A stretch of 64,000 nucleotides of DNA from Flavobacterium amnicola (GCF_004122165.1 NZ_SBKO01000003.1:62001-126000), one strand, 5' to 3'; positions 45,006 to 53,887 are shown, counted from the stretch's first letter. Notes: generated from the sequence alone by a model not told the origin. Numbers and translations are program-made.

Positions 45006-45920
45006 GTGAAAGTTTTAATTACAGGGGCAACAGGGCTAGTAGGAAAAGCGGTAGTAAAAGTTTTACATACCAAAGGAATTACGGTACATTATTTAACCAC
45101 CAATGCTTCCAAAGCTACTGTTAAGACTAATACCAAAGGTTTTTATTGGAATCCTAAAACAGGTGAAATTGATGAAAACTGCCTTTTAGGTGTCGATGCT
45201 ATCATTCATTTGGCAGGAGCCACAATTGCTAAACGTTGGACGACACACTACAAAGAAGAAATAGTAGAGAGCCGAGTACTTTCCTCTAATTTATTATTTC
45301 AAACACTTAAAAATCATCCAAATCAAGTCAAACAAATTGTTTCTGCTTCGGCAATTGGAATTTATCCTAGTAGTACCTCTAATTTATATACTGAAGAATT
45401 TACCGATTTTAAAGATATTTTCTTGAGTAATGTTGTGGTCAAATGGGAAGAGTCTGTCAATCAGTTTTCACGTTTGAATATCAATGTCTGTAAACTTCGA
45501 ATAGGTTTAGTATTATCCACCAAAGGCGGAGCACTTCCCAGTATGATTAAACCCGTACGGTTTGGATTGGGGGCTGTTTTTGGCTCAGGGAAACAATGGC
45601 AATCTTGGATTCATATTAAGGACTTAGCCCAGTTGTTTGTTTTTTCAATTGAAAATAACTGGACAGGTACTTACAATGCAGTGGCGCCAAACCCGGTTAC
45701 ACATCGTGAGTTTATGTTTGCTTTAGCACGCGAAATGAAAAAACCGCTGTTTTTCCCAAATATCCCTAAATTTATAATGAATTTGATTTTAGGTGAAATG
45801 CATGCATTACTTTTTGATTCACAAAAGGTATCTTCTCTTAAAGCAGAAAAAAGCGGATTTGAATTTCATTTTACGCAAATTGAATCTGCCTTTTCTAATT
45901 TGTTGAAGCAAAAAAAGTAA
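45006..45920 (+). CDS. TIGR01777 family NAD(P)-dependent oxidoreductase
   Basis: A 304-residue member of the extended short-chain dehydrogenase/epimerase group (SulA/YfcH-like). The N-terminal dinucleotide motif is GATGLVG. VDAIIHLAGATIAKRWT, the conserved KxxxxxSR-type segment YKEEIVESRV and the C-terminal DUF1731 region (NIPKFIMNLILGEMHALLFDSQKV) follow. The start is GTG. Physiological role uncertain. It converges with the YceI gene with 7 bases between stops. Confidence 0.88.
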   Translation: MKVLITGATGLVGKAVVKVLHTKGITVHYLTTNASKATVKTNTKGFYWNPKTGEIDENCLLGVDAIIHLAGATIAKRWTTHYKEEIVESRVLSSNLLFQTLKNHPNQVKQIVSASAIGIYPSSTSNLYTEEFTDFKDIFLSNVVVKWEESVNQFSRLNINVCKLRIGLVLSTKGGALPSMIKPVRFGLGAVFGSGKQWQSWIHIKDLAQLFVFSIENNWTGTYNAVAPNPVTHREFMFALAREMKKPLFFPNIPKFIMNLILGEMHALLFDSQKVSSLKAEKSGFEFHFTQIESAFSNLLKQKK

Positions 45921-45927
45921 AAGAAAA

Positions 45928-46590
45928 CTAACGTGTTGCCCTTATCTTGACTTGTATTTTAATATCGTCATTAATGAATTTGTCTTTCAAATCTCCAAAT
46001 AAAGACTTAGAAGCATATTTTACATTAAAATAGGTTCTATTTAAGGTTAATGTATCACTGTTGATAGTTACTTCCTTTTGATTAATAGTAAGAGTTGCTG
46101 GAAAATTAACAGCTTTTGTTATTCCTTTTATAGATAGATTGCCATAAATTAAAAAGTTGCCTTCAGCTTTTTCTACTTTAGTAATTTTAAAATCAGAGGT
46201 TGGATATTTGGTCACATTAAAGAAATGGTCTTTTTGCTTTTTGTCTCCTAATCCTTTTAAATGGTTTTCTAAATCTGTTTTTCCATCTTCAGGTTTTAAA
46301 TCGGTTACAGTGATGGTATTCATATCCATGAAAAAGCGTCCAGAGGTAATCACAGTATCTTTTAGTGTGATGAAGCCTTCTTTTAATTTAATAATACCGG
46401 TGTGTTTTCCTCCTGGTTTTGAACCCGACCAATTGACTACTGACTCATTTATATCTAAGGCATAGATCGTTCCATCTGTTGCCGAAGGTTTTGCAATTTT
46501 ATAAGGTTCATTCGGTTCTGATTTTTCTTTTTTGCAAGAAGTTGTGAATGTTACTACACCGAAAACTAGTGATAAGTATAAAATTTTCAT
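45928..46590 (-). CDS. YceI family lipoprotein
   Basis: A 220-residue protein with a lipoprotein signal ending at Cys19 (TFTTSC). A YceI-type lipocalin-like barrel follows, which in other bacteria binds polyisoprenoid lipids. YALDINESVVNWSGSKPGGKHTGIIKLKEG is the typical first strands, and ITVTDLKPEDGKTDLENHLKGLGD leads to KAVNFPATLTI. It probably sits in the outer membrane facing the periplasm. It is transcribed divergently from grpE across 149 bases. Confidence 0.88.
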   Translation of the reverse strand: MKILYLSLVFGVVTFTTSCKKEKSEPNEPYKIAKPSATDGTIYALDINESVVNWSGSKPGGKHTGIIKLKEGFITLKDTVITSGRFFMDMNTITVTDLKPEDGKTDLENHLKGLGDKKQKDHFFNVTKYPTSDFKITKVEKAEGNFLIYGNLSIKGITKAVNFPATLTINQKEVTINSDTLTLNRTYFNVKYASKSLFGDLKDKFINDDIKIQVKIRATR

Positions 46591-46691
46591 AAAGTCAATT
46601 TTTATGGTTTAAAAGTCGTAACGTATTAATAGCTACTAAGTTAAGCAAGTTAAGCGGTCTTTACAATACCAAATGAAAAAAAACAATGACA

Positions 46692-46726
46692 TTTTGACAT
46701 TTATATGTGATTTGGCAATACTTTTG
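46692..46726 (+). promoter_or_regulatory. Bacteroidetes promoter for grpE-dnaJ
   Basis: The -33 candidate TTTTG (46692-46696) and -7 box TACTTTTG (46719-46726) are separated by 22 bases. Transcription would start near 46732, leaving only about 8 bases before the first ATG of grpE at 46740. No CIRCE-type heat-shock operator was seen. Confidence 0.6.
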
Positions 46727-46739
46727 CAAGCTATAAACT

Positions 46740-47312
46740 ATGTTTAAAAAAATATTTAAAAATAATAAACAAATGACTACTGAGAATACTGAAATGGATA
46801 GCGAATTTGATGAAGCAACATTAGAACATAATGCTAATGGAGAGCAGATAATAGTAGAAGAATTAAGCGTTGAAGAACAATTGACAAATGATTTAGCTGC
46901 CGAAAAAGATAAATTTTTACGTCTTTTTGCTGAATTTGAAAATTATAAAAGACGTACATCGAAAGAGCGAATCGAGTTGTTTAAAACTGCCAACCAAGAT
47001 GTGCTTCAAGCCATGTTGCCAGTAATGGACGATTTTGACAGAGCTTGGGCTGAAATTTCTAAATCAGAGGATGAAGCTTTAGTGAAAGGTGTCGAACTAA
47101 TCCACGAAAAATTGAAATCTACTTTAATGTCTAAAGGATTAGAGGTTGTAGATATTAAAGCTGGCGATGTTTTTGATGCCGATTTTGCCGAAGCCATTAC
47201 TCAAATTCCTGCTGGTGATAAACTAAAAGGTAAAGTGGTAGATGTAATCGAGAAAGGATACAAATTAGGAGACAAAATTATTCGTTTCCCTAAAGTAGTT
47301 ACTGGAAATTAA
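46740..47312 (+). CDS. grpE: Nucleotide exchange factor GrpE
   Basis: Releases ADP from DnaK. The 190-residue protein has an acidic N-terminal tail and a long coiled helix with the GrpE core (LAAEKDKFLRLFAEFENYKRRTSKERIELFKTAN). The beta domain begins about residue 135. The last segment, GYKLGDKIIRFPKVVTGN, is the family end. Two starts are possible: ATG at 46740 (MFKKIF) or ATG at 46773 (MTTENTE). The promoter position favours the second slightly; the first is kept for family likeness. It is followed by dnaJ. Confidence 0.93.
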   Translation: MFKKIFKNNKQMTTENTEMDSEFDEATLEHNANGEQIIVEELSVEEQLTNDLAAEKDKFLRLFAEFENYKRRTSKERIELFKTANQDVLQAMLPVMDDFDRAWAEISKSEDEALVKGVELIHEKLKSTLMSKGLEVVDIKAGDVFDADFAEAITQIPAGDKLKGKVVDVIEKGYKLGDKIIRFPKVVTGN

Positions 47313-47321
47313 TACTAAAAT

Positions 47322-47347
47322 TGTCGCCCCGAGCATAGTCGAAGGGA
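47322..47347 (+). repeat. Short intergenic repeat-type element before dnaJ
   Basis: TGTCGCCCCGAGCATAGTCG followed by AAGGGA, ending just before the dnaJ ATG. This sequence type is common between genes in Bacteroidetes. Only one copy occurs in this window, so the label rests on general recognition. Confidence 0.45.
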
Positions 47348-47354
47348 TAGAATT

Positions 47355-48473
47355 ATGAGCAAGAAAGACTTTTACGAAATATTAGGCGTTAACAAAAACG
47401 CTTCGGAATCTGAAATTAAAAAAGCGTACCGCAAAAAAGCGATTGAGTTTCATCCTGACAAAAATCCAGGTGACAAAGCTGCTGAAGAAAAATTTAAAGA
47501 AGCCGCAGAAGCTTATGAAGTGTTAAGCGATGCCCAAAAGAAAGCCAAATACGATCAATATGGTCATGCCGCATTTGATGGTGCTGGTGGATATGGTGGC
47601 GGACATCACATGAACATGGACGATATCTTCAGTCAATTTGGAGATATTTTCGGAAGTGCTTTTGGAGGTGGATTTAATGGTTTTGGAGGTGGAGGCGGGC
47701 AACGTCGCGCCAAAGGAAGCAATCTTCGAATTAAAGTAAAACTTACTTTGGAAGAAATTGCCAATGGAGTAGAGAAAAAAGTCAAAGTTAAACGTAAAAT
47801 CCAAGCGGAAGGGGTAAGCTATAAAACTTGTTCCACTTGTAACGGGCAAGGTCAAGTAATGCGTGTTACCAATACCATTTTGGGTAGAATGCAAACCGCA
47901 ACAACTTGTCCAACCTGTAGTGGTTTGGGTCAAATTATTGATAAAAAACCAAACAATGCCGATGCACAAGGGATGATTTTGGAAGACGAAACTGTATCAA
48001 TCAAAATTCCGGCGGGTGTTGTAGATGGCATGCAATTGAAAGTTTCTGGAAAAGGAAACGATGCGCCCGGAAACGGAGTGGCAGGTGATTTGATTGTCGC
48101 AATCGAAGAAATAGAGCACGAAACATTAAAACGTGAAGGGGAGAATCTTCATTATGATTTATATATCAGTTATCCAGAAGCGATTTTAGGAGTTTCCAAA
48201 GATATCGAAGCCGTGAATGGAAAAGTGAGAATCAAATTGGAAGAAGGGATTCAATCGGGTAAAATATTGCGTTTGAAAGGAAAAGGAATTCCAAGTTTAA
48301 ATAGTTATGGAAGCGGAGATTTATTGGTTCATGTCAATGTATGGACACCTAAAAATCTTTCTAAAGAACAAAAGAAATTTTTCGAATCGAATTTAGAAGA
48401 CGCCAATTTCGCTCCACAACCTGAAAAATCTGAAAAATCATTCTTCGAAAAAGTAAAAGACATGTTTTCATAA
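47355..48473 (+). CDS. dnaJ: Chaperone DnaJ
   Basis: A 372-residue J-protein. The J-domain has HPD ([10 protein letters not shown]), followed by a glycine-rich stretch with repeated GGG and FGG motifs (about 76-120). The zinc region shows only two CxxCxGxG-type repeats (CSTCNGQG and CPTCSGLG) instead of four, so zinc centre I seems missing and centre II kept. The two C-terminal substrate domains are intact. It stimulates DnaK's ATPase. It is co-transcribed with grpE and is followed by a terminator. Confidence 0.94.
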   Translation: MSKKDFYEILGVNKNASESEIKKAYRKKAIEFHPDKNPGDKAAEEKFKEAAEAYEVLSDAQKKAKYDQYGHAAFDGAGGYGGGHHMNMDDIFSQFGDIFGSAFGGGFNGFGGGGGQRRAKGSNLRIKVKLTLEEIANGVEKKVKVKRKIQAEGVSYKTCSTCNGQGQVMRVTNTILGRMQTATTCPTCSGLGQIIDKKPNNADAQGMILEDETVSIKIPAGVVDGMQLKVSGKGNDAPGNGVAGDLIVAIEEIEHETLKREGENLHYDLYISYPEAILGVSKDIEAVNGKVRIKLEEGIQSGKILRLKGKGIPSLNSYGSGDLLVHVNVWTPKNLSKEQKKFFESNLEDANFAPQPEKSEKSFFEKVKDMFS

Positions 48474-48490
48474 GGTCAAATAAATATTTT

Positions 48491-48522
48491 AAAAAGTCCC
48501 ACAAAATAGTGGGATTTTTTTT
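48491..48522 (+). terminator. Rho-independent terminator after dnaJ
   Basis: Stem TCCCAC (48497-48502) with GTGGGA (48509-48514), 6-base loop, then eight T. It separates dnaJ from the ABC transporter genes. Confidence 0.8.
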
Positions 48523-48595
48523 GTAACATTTCCATTACAATTGTATCTAATCTAGCAATAAGATTAATACTTTTACATAAAATCAAACAAACATA

Positions 48596-49519
48596 ATGAA
48601 CAACATTCTTGAAGTCAAAAATGTAGTGAAGCAATATGGCGATTATACAGCCTTAAATTCGGTTTCATTACAAGTTCCTAAAGGAAGTATATACGGACTA
48701 TTAGGTCCGAATGGAGCGGGAAAAACCTCACTAATTCGAATCATCAATCAAATTACCTTACCCGATAGCGGTGAAGTATTGTTAGAAGGTGAAAAACTGG
48801 CACCCCATCACGTTTCCTATATTGGTTATATGCCGGAAGAGCGAGGTTTGTACAAGACAATGAAAGTTGGGGAACAAGCATTGTATTTGGCACAATTGAA
48901 AGGAATGCCGTATGACGATGCTAAAAAACAATTGAAGTATTGGTTCGAGAAATTTGAAATTGAAGGTTGGTGGAACAAAAAAATCCAAGAACTTTCCAAA
49001 GGAATGGCGCAAAAAATTCAGTTTATTGTGACCATTTTACATCAACCAAAACTTTTAATTCTAGACGAACCGTTTTCGGGATTTGATCCAGTTAATGCCA
49101 ATTTGATTAAAGACGAAATCATCGAATTAAACAAACAAGGGACTTCTATTATTTTTTCAACCCACCGAATGGAAAGTGTGGAAGAAATGTGTGATTACAT
49201 CGCCTTAATTCATAAATCGAATAAACTAATTGAAGGGAAATTGGAAGATGTAAAACGTCAGTATCGTACACACAAATTCCAAGTCGGAATTATTTCTCCC
49301 AATGTGGAAGGTTTTATGTACGATTTGACACAAAAATTCACAGTGGGTCAAACCAATTTCAAATCGTTAAATGATGATTTAAAACTAGAAATCGATTTAG
49401 GAAATCGCACGCAAAATGAATTGTTAGAAGTTTTGGTCAAAAACGGACAAGTCACTCATTTTACCGAAAATATTCCAAGTGTTAACGATATATTTATTCA
49501 AACTGTAAGTCAAAAATAA
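48596..49519 (+). CDS. ABC transporter ATP-binding protein (NatA-like)
   Basis: A 307-residue nucleotide-binding subunit. Walker A is GPNGAGKT, the signature is LSKGMAQKIQF and Walker B is LLILDEPFSGFDP. The switch His is in FSTHRMESVEEM. A C-terminal DUF4162-type extension (about 225-307) is typical of NatA-type exporters. It pairs with the permease encoded directly downstream; their stop and start share one base. Substrate unknown (sodium or a small drug-like molecule by analogy). Confidence 0.88.
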   Translation: MNNILEVKNVVKQYGDYTALNSVSLQVPKGSIYGLLGPNGAGKTSLIRIINQITLPDSGEVLLEGEKLAPHHVSYIGYMPEERGLYKTMKVGEQALYLAQLKGMPYDDAKKQLKYWFEKFEIEGWWNKKIQELSKGMAQKIQFIVTILHQPKLLILDEPFSGFDPVNANLIKDEIIELNKQGTSIIFSTHRMESVEEMCDYIALIHKSNKLIEGKLEDVKRQYRTHKFQVGIISPNVEGFMYDLTQKFTVGQTNFKSLNDDLKLEIDLGNRTQNELLEVLVKNGQVTHFTENIPSVNDIFIQTVSQK

Positions 49520-50829
49520 TGGGAGTTTTATCATTAATTATAAAGAGAGAATTTATTGCCAAAGTGCGTAATAAATCATTTATCGTAATGACTTTTTTAA
49601 GTCCATTATTGTTTGTTGGAATGTCTTTTTTAATAGCCTTTTTAACTAACATGAATAAAGGAGAAGTTAAAAAAATAGCCATTCACGACGAAATCGGACT
49701 CTTAAAATCGGATTTTAAAAATACTACCGATACAAAATATGTTGATTTGTCGCAGATGCCTTTGCAATTAGCAAAAGATACTGCTTCTAAAAATTATGAA
49801 GGTTTGTTGTATGTTCCAAAAGTTGGAAATCCAAAAGAATTAGTGAATTCGGTTCAATATATTTCAGATGAAAGTCCAAGTCTTGAATTTGTTTCCGGAA
49901 TCGAAAAAGTAATCGACAATCAACTCACCAACAATAACCTAAAAGAATTAGGATTTGATTCTACCAAAATTGAAAAAGCAAAAGTAGCTTCCGAATTACA
50001 CATCACTAAGTTCTCAGGAGAAGAAGGATTGAAATTTTTAAACGAAGTAAAAGTCTTTTTTGGAGGTGCTTTTGGCTACTTGATTATGATGTTTATAATC
50101 ATTTATGGAAACTTTGTCATGCGAAGTGTGATTGAAGAAAAAACGTCAAGAATTATTGAAGTTATCATTTCATCGGTAAAGCCTTTCCAATTGATGATGG
50201 GTAAAATTATTGGAAATGCGATGGCCGGAATTCTTCAGTTCATGATTTGGGTAATTATCGGATTAGTAGTGATTATTGGTGCATCCATGATTTTTGGAAC
50301 CAATCCTGCCGACGCTTCCACCGCTGCACAAGCCATGAATAATATTCCAGAAAATGCCAATGTTGTAGCTTCACTAATGCAAAAAATCAATTTATATTAT
50401 CAAGAAATTCCGGTATTATTGACGGTAAGTTTCTTTTTGATTTATTTCATTGGAGGATACTTTTTATACAGCTCGTTATATGCGGCGATTGGAGCTGCTG
50501 TAGATTCTGAAACCGATTCGCAACAATTCTTGTTACCAATCATTATGCCGTTGATGTTGGGTATTTATGTCGGATTTTTTACCGTAATTAATGATCCACA
50601 CGGAACCGTTGCCACTGTATTCTCTATGATTCCTTTCACTTCACCAATAGTAATGTTAATGCGTATTCCATTCGGAGTTCCGGTTTGGCAATTGATACTA
50701 TCCTTAGTGTTGCTTTTTGGAACGTTTTTAGGAGTGGTTTGGTTTGCTTCCAAAATTTACCGAGTAGGTATTTTAATGTATGGAAAAAAACCAACTTGGA
50801 AAGAATTATACAAATGGCTTAAGTACTAA
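49519..50829 (+). CDS. ABC transporter permease (NatB/ABC-2 type)
   Basis: A 436-residue permease with one N-terminal helix (about 20-45) and a large extracytoplasmic domain (about 50-165). Five more helices toward the C-terminus follow, with the ABC-2 signature region VIEEKTSRIIEVIISSVKPFQLMMGKIIG. This is the NatB-like layout. It forms the exporter with the ATP-binding protein upstream. An inverted repeat just after the stop may end the transcript. Confidence 0.88.
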   Translation: MGVLSLIIKREFIAKVRNKSFIVMTFLSPLLFVGMSFLIAFLTNMNKGEVKKIAIHDEIGLLKSDFKNTTDTKYVDLSQMPLQLAKDTASKNYEGLLYVPKVGNPKELVNSVQYISDESPSLEFVSGIEKVIDNQLTNNNLKELGFDSTKIEKAKVASELHITKFSGEEGLKFLNEVKVFFGGAFGYLIMMFIIIYGNFVMRSVIEEKTSRIIEVIISSVKPFQLMMGKIIGNAMAGILQFMIWVIIGLVVIIGASMIFGTNPADASTAAQAMNNIPENANVVASLMQKINLYYQEIPVLLTVSFFLIYFIGGYFLYSSLYAAIGAAVDSETDSQQFLLPIIMPLMLGIYVGFFTVINDPHGTVATVFSMIPFTSPIVMLMRIPFGVPVWQLILSLVLLFGTFLGVVWFASKIYRVGILMYGKKPTWKELYKWLKY

Positions 50830-50837
50830 ATTTGGTA

Positions 50838-50899
50838 ATTCGTTTATTTGTTAATTTGATTTTGTAATTTCGAATAACTGAATTAACAAATCCACGAAT
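50838..50899 (+). repeat. Long imperfect inverted repeat after the ABC permease gene
   Basis: Arms of 20 bases (50838-50857 and 50880-50899) match at about 17 positions, with a 22-base loop. It might act as a terminator hairpin but has no T-run. It lies directly ahead of the sigma-54 type regulator gene. Confidence 0.55.
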
Positions 50900-50915
50900 C
50901 CACATATAAACTGAT

Positions 50916-52079
50916 ATGTCAAAAATATTAATCATAGAAGACGAAGCAGCTATTCGAAGAGTTTTAGTAAAAATTCTTTCGGAAGAAAGCGATACTTATA
51001 AAGTAGATGAAGCGGAGGATGGTGTTCAAGGTCTTGAAAAAGCCAAAAACGACGATTATGATTTGATCCTTTGTGATATCAAAATGCCAAAAATGGATGG
51101 TGTTGAGGTATTGGAAGCCATCAAAAAAATAAAACCGGAAATTCCGATGGTCATGATTTCAGGTCATGGTGATTTGGAAACAGCGGTCAATACAATGCGA
51201 TTAGGCGCTTTCGATTATATTTCGAAACCGCCCGATTTGAATCGTTTGCTCAATACTGTTCGTAATGCTTTAGACAGAAAACAATTGGTAGTAGAGAATA
51301 AAATCTTGAAAAAGAAAGTTTCTAAAAACTACGAAATGATAGGGGAAAGCGAAGCGATCAATCATATCAAAGACATGATTGAAAAAGTTGCCACAACCGA
51401 AGCGCGTGTACTCATAACCGGTCCAAACGGAACAGGTAAAGAATTGGTAGCACACCAAATTCATGAAAAAAGCGAACGTTGTAATGCTTCTATAATTGAA
51501 GTAAACTGTGCGGCAATCCCTTCCGAATTGATTGAAAGCGAATTGTTCGGTCATATGAAAGGCGCTTTTACCTCTGCCGTAAAAGATCGTGCCGGTAAAT
51601 TTGAAGCTGCTGATGGAGGGACCATTTTCTTAGATGAAATTGGCGACATGAGTTTGCCCGCTCAAGCAAAAGTATTACGTGCTTTACAAGAAGGTTTGAT
51701 TCAACGTGTAGGTGCCGATAAAGACATTAAAGTAAATGTTCGAGTGGTAGCTGCTACCAACAAAGACTTGAAAAAAGAAATCGAAGAAGGACGTTTCCGT
51801 GAAGATTTGTACCATCGTTTGGCGGTAATTTTAATCAAAGTGCCAGCTTTGAATGACAGAAGAGATGATATTCCAGCTTTAATTGAACATTTTGCAAGAA
51901 AAATTGCAGATGAACATGGAAGCGCTCGTAAAGAATTTTCTAAAGCAGCCATTAAACTGCTTCAAGAATACGATTGGACCGGAAATATTCGTGAACTTCG
52001 CAACGTGGTAGAACGCCTTATTATTCTGGGCGGAAATGAAATTTCAGAAAATGATGTGAAGTTGTTTGCATCGAAATAA
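50916..52079 (+). CDS. NtrC-like response regulator without DNA-binding domain
   Basis: A 387-residue protein. A receiver domain (about 3-118) has the phosphoacceptor Asp in LILCDIKMP. The sigma-54 AAA+ domain (about 140-380) has Walker A GPNGTGKE, Walker B GGTIFLDEIGDM and sensor/Arg-finger segments (DLYHRLAVI). The sigma-54 contact loop reads GAFTSA (216-221) rather than GAFTGA. The protein stops at GNEISENDVKLFASK, right after the AAA+ lid, so the usual Fis-type HTH is missing. It could activate sigma-54 promoters from solution or do something else. No paired histidine kinase is adjacent. Confidence 0.88.
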   Translation: MSKILIIEDEAAIRRVLVKILSEESDTYKVDEAEDGVQGLEKAKNDDYDLILCDIKMPKMDGVEVLEAIKKIKPEIPMVMISGHGDLETAVNTMRLGAFDYISKPPDLNRLLNTVRNALDRKQLVVENKILKKKVSKNYEMIGESEAINHIKDMIEKVATTEARVLITGPNGTGKELVAHQIHEKSERCNASIIEVNCAAIPSELIESELFGHMKGAFTSAVKDRAGKFEAADGGTIFLDEIGDMSLPAQAKVLRALQEGLIQRVGADKDIKVNVRVVAATNKDLKKEIEEGRFREDLYHRLAVILIKVPALNDRRDDIPALIEHFARKIADEHGSARKEFSKAAIKLLQEYDWTGNIRELRNVVERLIILGGNEISENDVKLFASK

Positions 52080-52152
52080 GTTTACGGTTTACAGTTTTAA
52101 GTTTAAAAATTTCGAACTTAACTGTTAGCCGTTAACTGTTAACTTTAAACAT

Positions 52153-52788
52153 ATGAATTTAAAAAAAATAAATCCAAACCTTCAAAATGCCCTTATTGAA
52201 AACGGTATAACAGAAGCCACTGAAGTACAATCCGATTGTTGGAGTACCCTTAAAAGCGGTGCAGATGCTGTTGTTATCCTTCCGAAGGGGGAAGGGAAAT
52301 CGACTACCATTGTCTATACGGTGATTCAAAAATTAGAAAAAGCAGTCGGAGAATCAACTCGTGCTTTAATTCTAGTGAAAGATAAAGAGGCTGTTTTAGC
52401 CATGCTAGAAATGTTTGAAAAGTTTGCCAAGTACACCGATTTGCGTGTTTTTGGAACGCATGAAAAAGGCGATTTGGATTATGATAAAAATCAAATTTCC
52501 TTAGGGGTAGACGTATTGGTCGGAACTCCAACTCGCATCAATGCCATGTTCGCCACAGCAGGGTTTAACATGAATACCATTAAGATTTTCGTGGTAGATG
52601 ATGCCGATGAATTGTTCAAACTCCGAAGTGATACCATCGTGCAACGTTTGTCGATGAGTGTCGAAAAAACACAACGTATTTTCTTTTCTGCCGATTTGAC
52701 CGAAAGAGTAGAGGTATTAGCCGATAAAATCATGCTAGAGCCTTTCTTGTTTGGGGTGGAAGATTATGAAGAAGAGGAAGAAGATTAA
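52153..52788 (+). CDS. DEAD-box-like protein with one RecA domain only
   Basis: A 211-residue protein resembling the first half of a DEAD-box RNA helicase. It has a Q motif position Gln26, Walker A PKGEGKST (44-51), GTPTRI near 124-129, DDAD in place of DEAD (149-152) and FSAD (178-181) for the SAT motif. It ends in a Glu-rich tail with no second RecA domain. It therefore cannot be a complete helicase. It may bind RNA or ATP as an accessory protein. It is followed 13 bases later by the hydrolase gene. Confidence 0.83.
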   Translation: MNLKKINPNLQNALIENGITEATEVQSDCWSTLKSGADAVVILPKGEGKSTTIVYTVIQKLEKAVGESTRALILVKDKEAVLAMLEMFEKFAKYTDLRVFGTHEKGDLDYDKNQISLGVDVLVGTPTRINAMFATAGFNMNTIKIFVVDDADELFKLRSDTIVQRLSMSVEKTQRIFFSADLTERVEVLADKIMLEPFLFGVEDYEEEEED

Positions 52789-52800
52789 TATCTGTTAGCT

Positions 52801-53610
52801 ATGGTGAGAGCTCTAAAATTTGTTGCTATTTCGGTTGTGAGTCTTTTTGCAATCCTTTATTTATTTGCCGTTGGGTATTTTTATATCAACCAGCAAGAAA
52901 TGGTTTTCTTGGCTTCGAAGTTGCCGGCGGATTATAAATTTAATTTCAATCAGAAATTTGAAGAATTCTCCATTCCTTCTTTTGATGGAACCAAATTAAA
53001 TGGAGTTTTATTTAAAGCTGAAAATTCGAAAGGGCTCATTTTTTATCTGCATGGAAATAGAGGTGCATTAGATACGTGGGGAGATATTGCTGATAATTAT
53101 ACACAATTCGGATATGATATTTTTATATTAGATTATAGAGGTTTTGGTAAAAGTGAAGGGGCTATCGAAGATGAAGAGCAGATTTATAAAGATATTTCTA
53201 TCGCCTATCAAAAATTAATCAAACGATATGATGAGAAAAATGTCATCATAACAGGATATTCAATCGGCTCCGGTTTAGCCAGTTATTTGGCGGCTGAAAA
53301 TAACCCGAAAAAATTAATTTTATTGTCACCCTATTATAATGTCACCGAATTGTCTTCTGAAAGAGCTCCCTTTTTTCCAGATTTCCTGAAAAAATTCGCT
53401 TTCATGACGAATAATTTTATCCCTAAAATAAAAGCACCTATTTTTATTTTTCACGGCACTACAGACGCGGTCATTGGGTATAATCATGCGGTACGATTGA
53501 GCAAATTATTAAAGAAAAACGATAAGTTTTTTACATTAAAAGGACAAGGACATTCCAAGATGAATGACAATGTAGAGTATTTAAAAGAATTACAACAAAT
53601 ATTAAAATAA
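52801..53610 (+). CDS. Alpha/beta hydrolase, membrane-anchored
   Basis: A 269-residue protein with an N-terminal membrane helix (about 5-28) and an alpha/beta hydrolase fold. The oxyanion loop is FYLHGNRGALDTW and the nucleophile elbow is GYSIGS (Ser in ITGYSIGSGLAS). A catalytic Asp region (FIFHGTTDAVI) and a His near the end (GQGHSKM) follow. It resembles BAAT/YqkD-like esterases. Substrate unknown. It sits between the DEAD-like gene and the DUF2007 gene on one transcript. Confidence 0.85.
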   Translation: MVRALKFVAISVVSLFAILYLFAVGYFYINQQEMVFLASKLPADYKFNFNQKFEEFSIPSFDGTKLNGVLFKAENSKGLIFYLHGNRGALDTWGDIADNYTQFGYDIFILDYRGFGKSEGAIEDEEQIYKDISIAYQKLIKRYDEKNVIITGYSIGSGLASYLAAENNPKKLILLSPYYNVTELSSERAPFFPDFLKKFAFMTNNFIPKIKAPIFIFHGTTDAVIGYNHAVRLSKLLKKNDKFFTLKGQGHSKMNDNVEYLKELQQILK

Positions 53611-53614
53611 GAGT

Positions 53615-53833
53615 ATGGGATTAATGAAGGTGTTTTCAGGAAGTGAAATTTTAGCACAAGCCTTACAAGTTAAATTAGAAGAAGCAGGCGTAAATACAAT
53701 AGCTAAAAACAACATACAATCCGGAAGAGTTTCGGGTTTTGGTACTGCCGATCAAGCTGTTGAACTTTTTATTCAAGAAACCGATTTCGGAAAAGCAAAT
53801 CCTGTAATTGAAGAATTCCGATTGAGTATTTAA
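53615..53833 (+). CDS. DUF2007 domain protein
   Basis: A 72-residue protein of the DUF2007 (putative signal-transducing, ACT-like fold) family. It shows MKVFSGSEILAQALQVKLEEAGVNTIAKNN then a conserved Gly turn and VELFIQETDFGKANPVIEEF. The function is unknown. It starts 4 bases after the hydrolase stop and is followed by a terminator. Confidence 0.82.
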   Translation: MGLMKVFSGSEILAQALQVKLEEAGVNTIAKNNIQSGRVSGFGTADQAVELFIQETDFGKANPVIEEFRLSI

Positions 53834-53859
53834 AGTACTTAATTTGTAAAAAAAATATG

Positions 53860-53887
53860 AAAAGACTACTCTAAAGTGGTCTTTTTT
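53860..53887 (+). terminator. Rho-independent terminator after the DUF2007 gene
   Basis: AAAAGACTAC (53860-53869) pairs with GTGGTCTTTT (53876-53885) through a single G-T pair, 6-base loop, then T-run. It closes the 52153-53833 transcript. Confidence 0.8.

Noticed and set aside
47523-47969. 148-residue minus-strand frame opposite dnaJ
   Set aside because: Shadow of the glycine-rich region of dnaJ; no leader or promoter.
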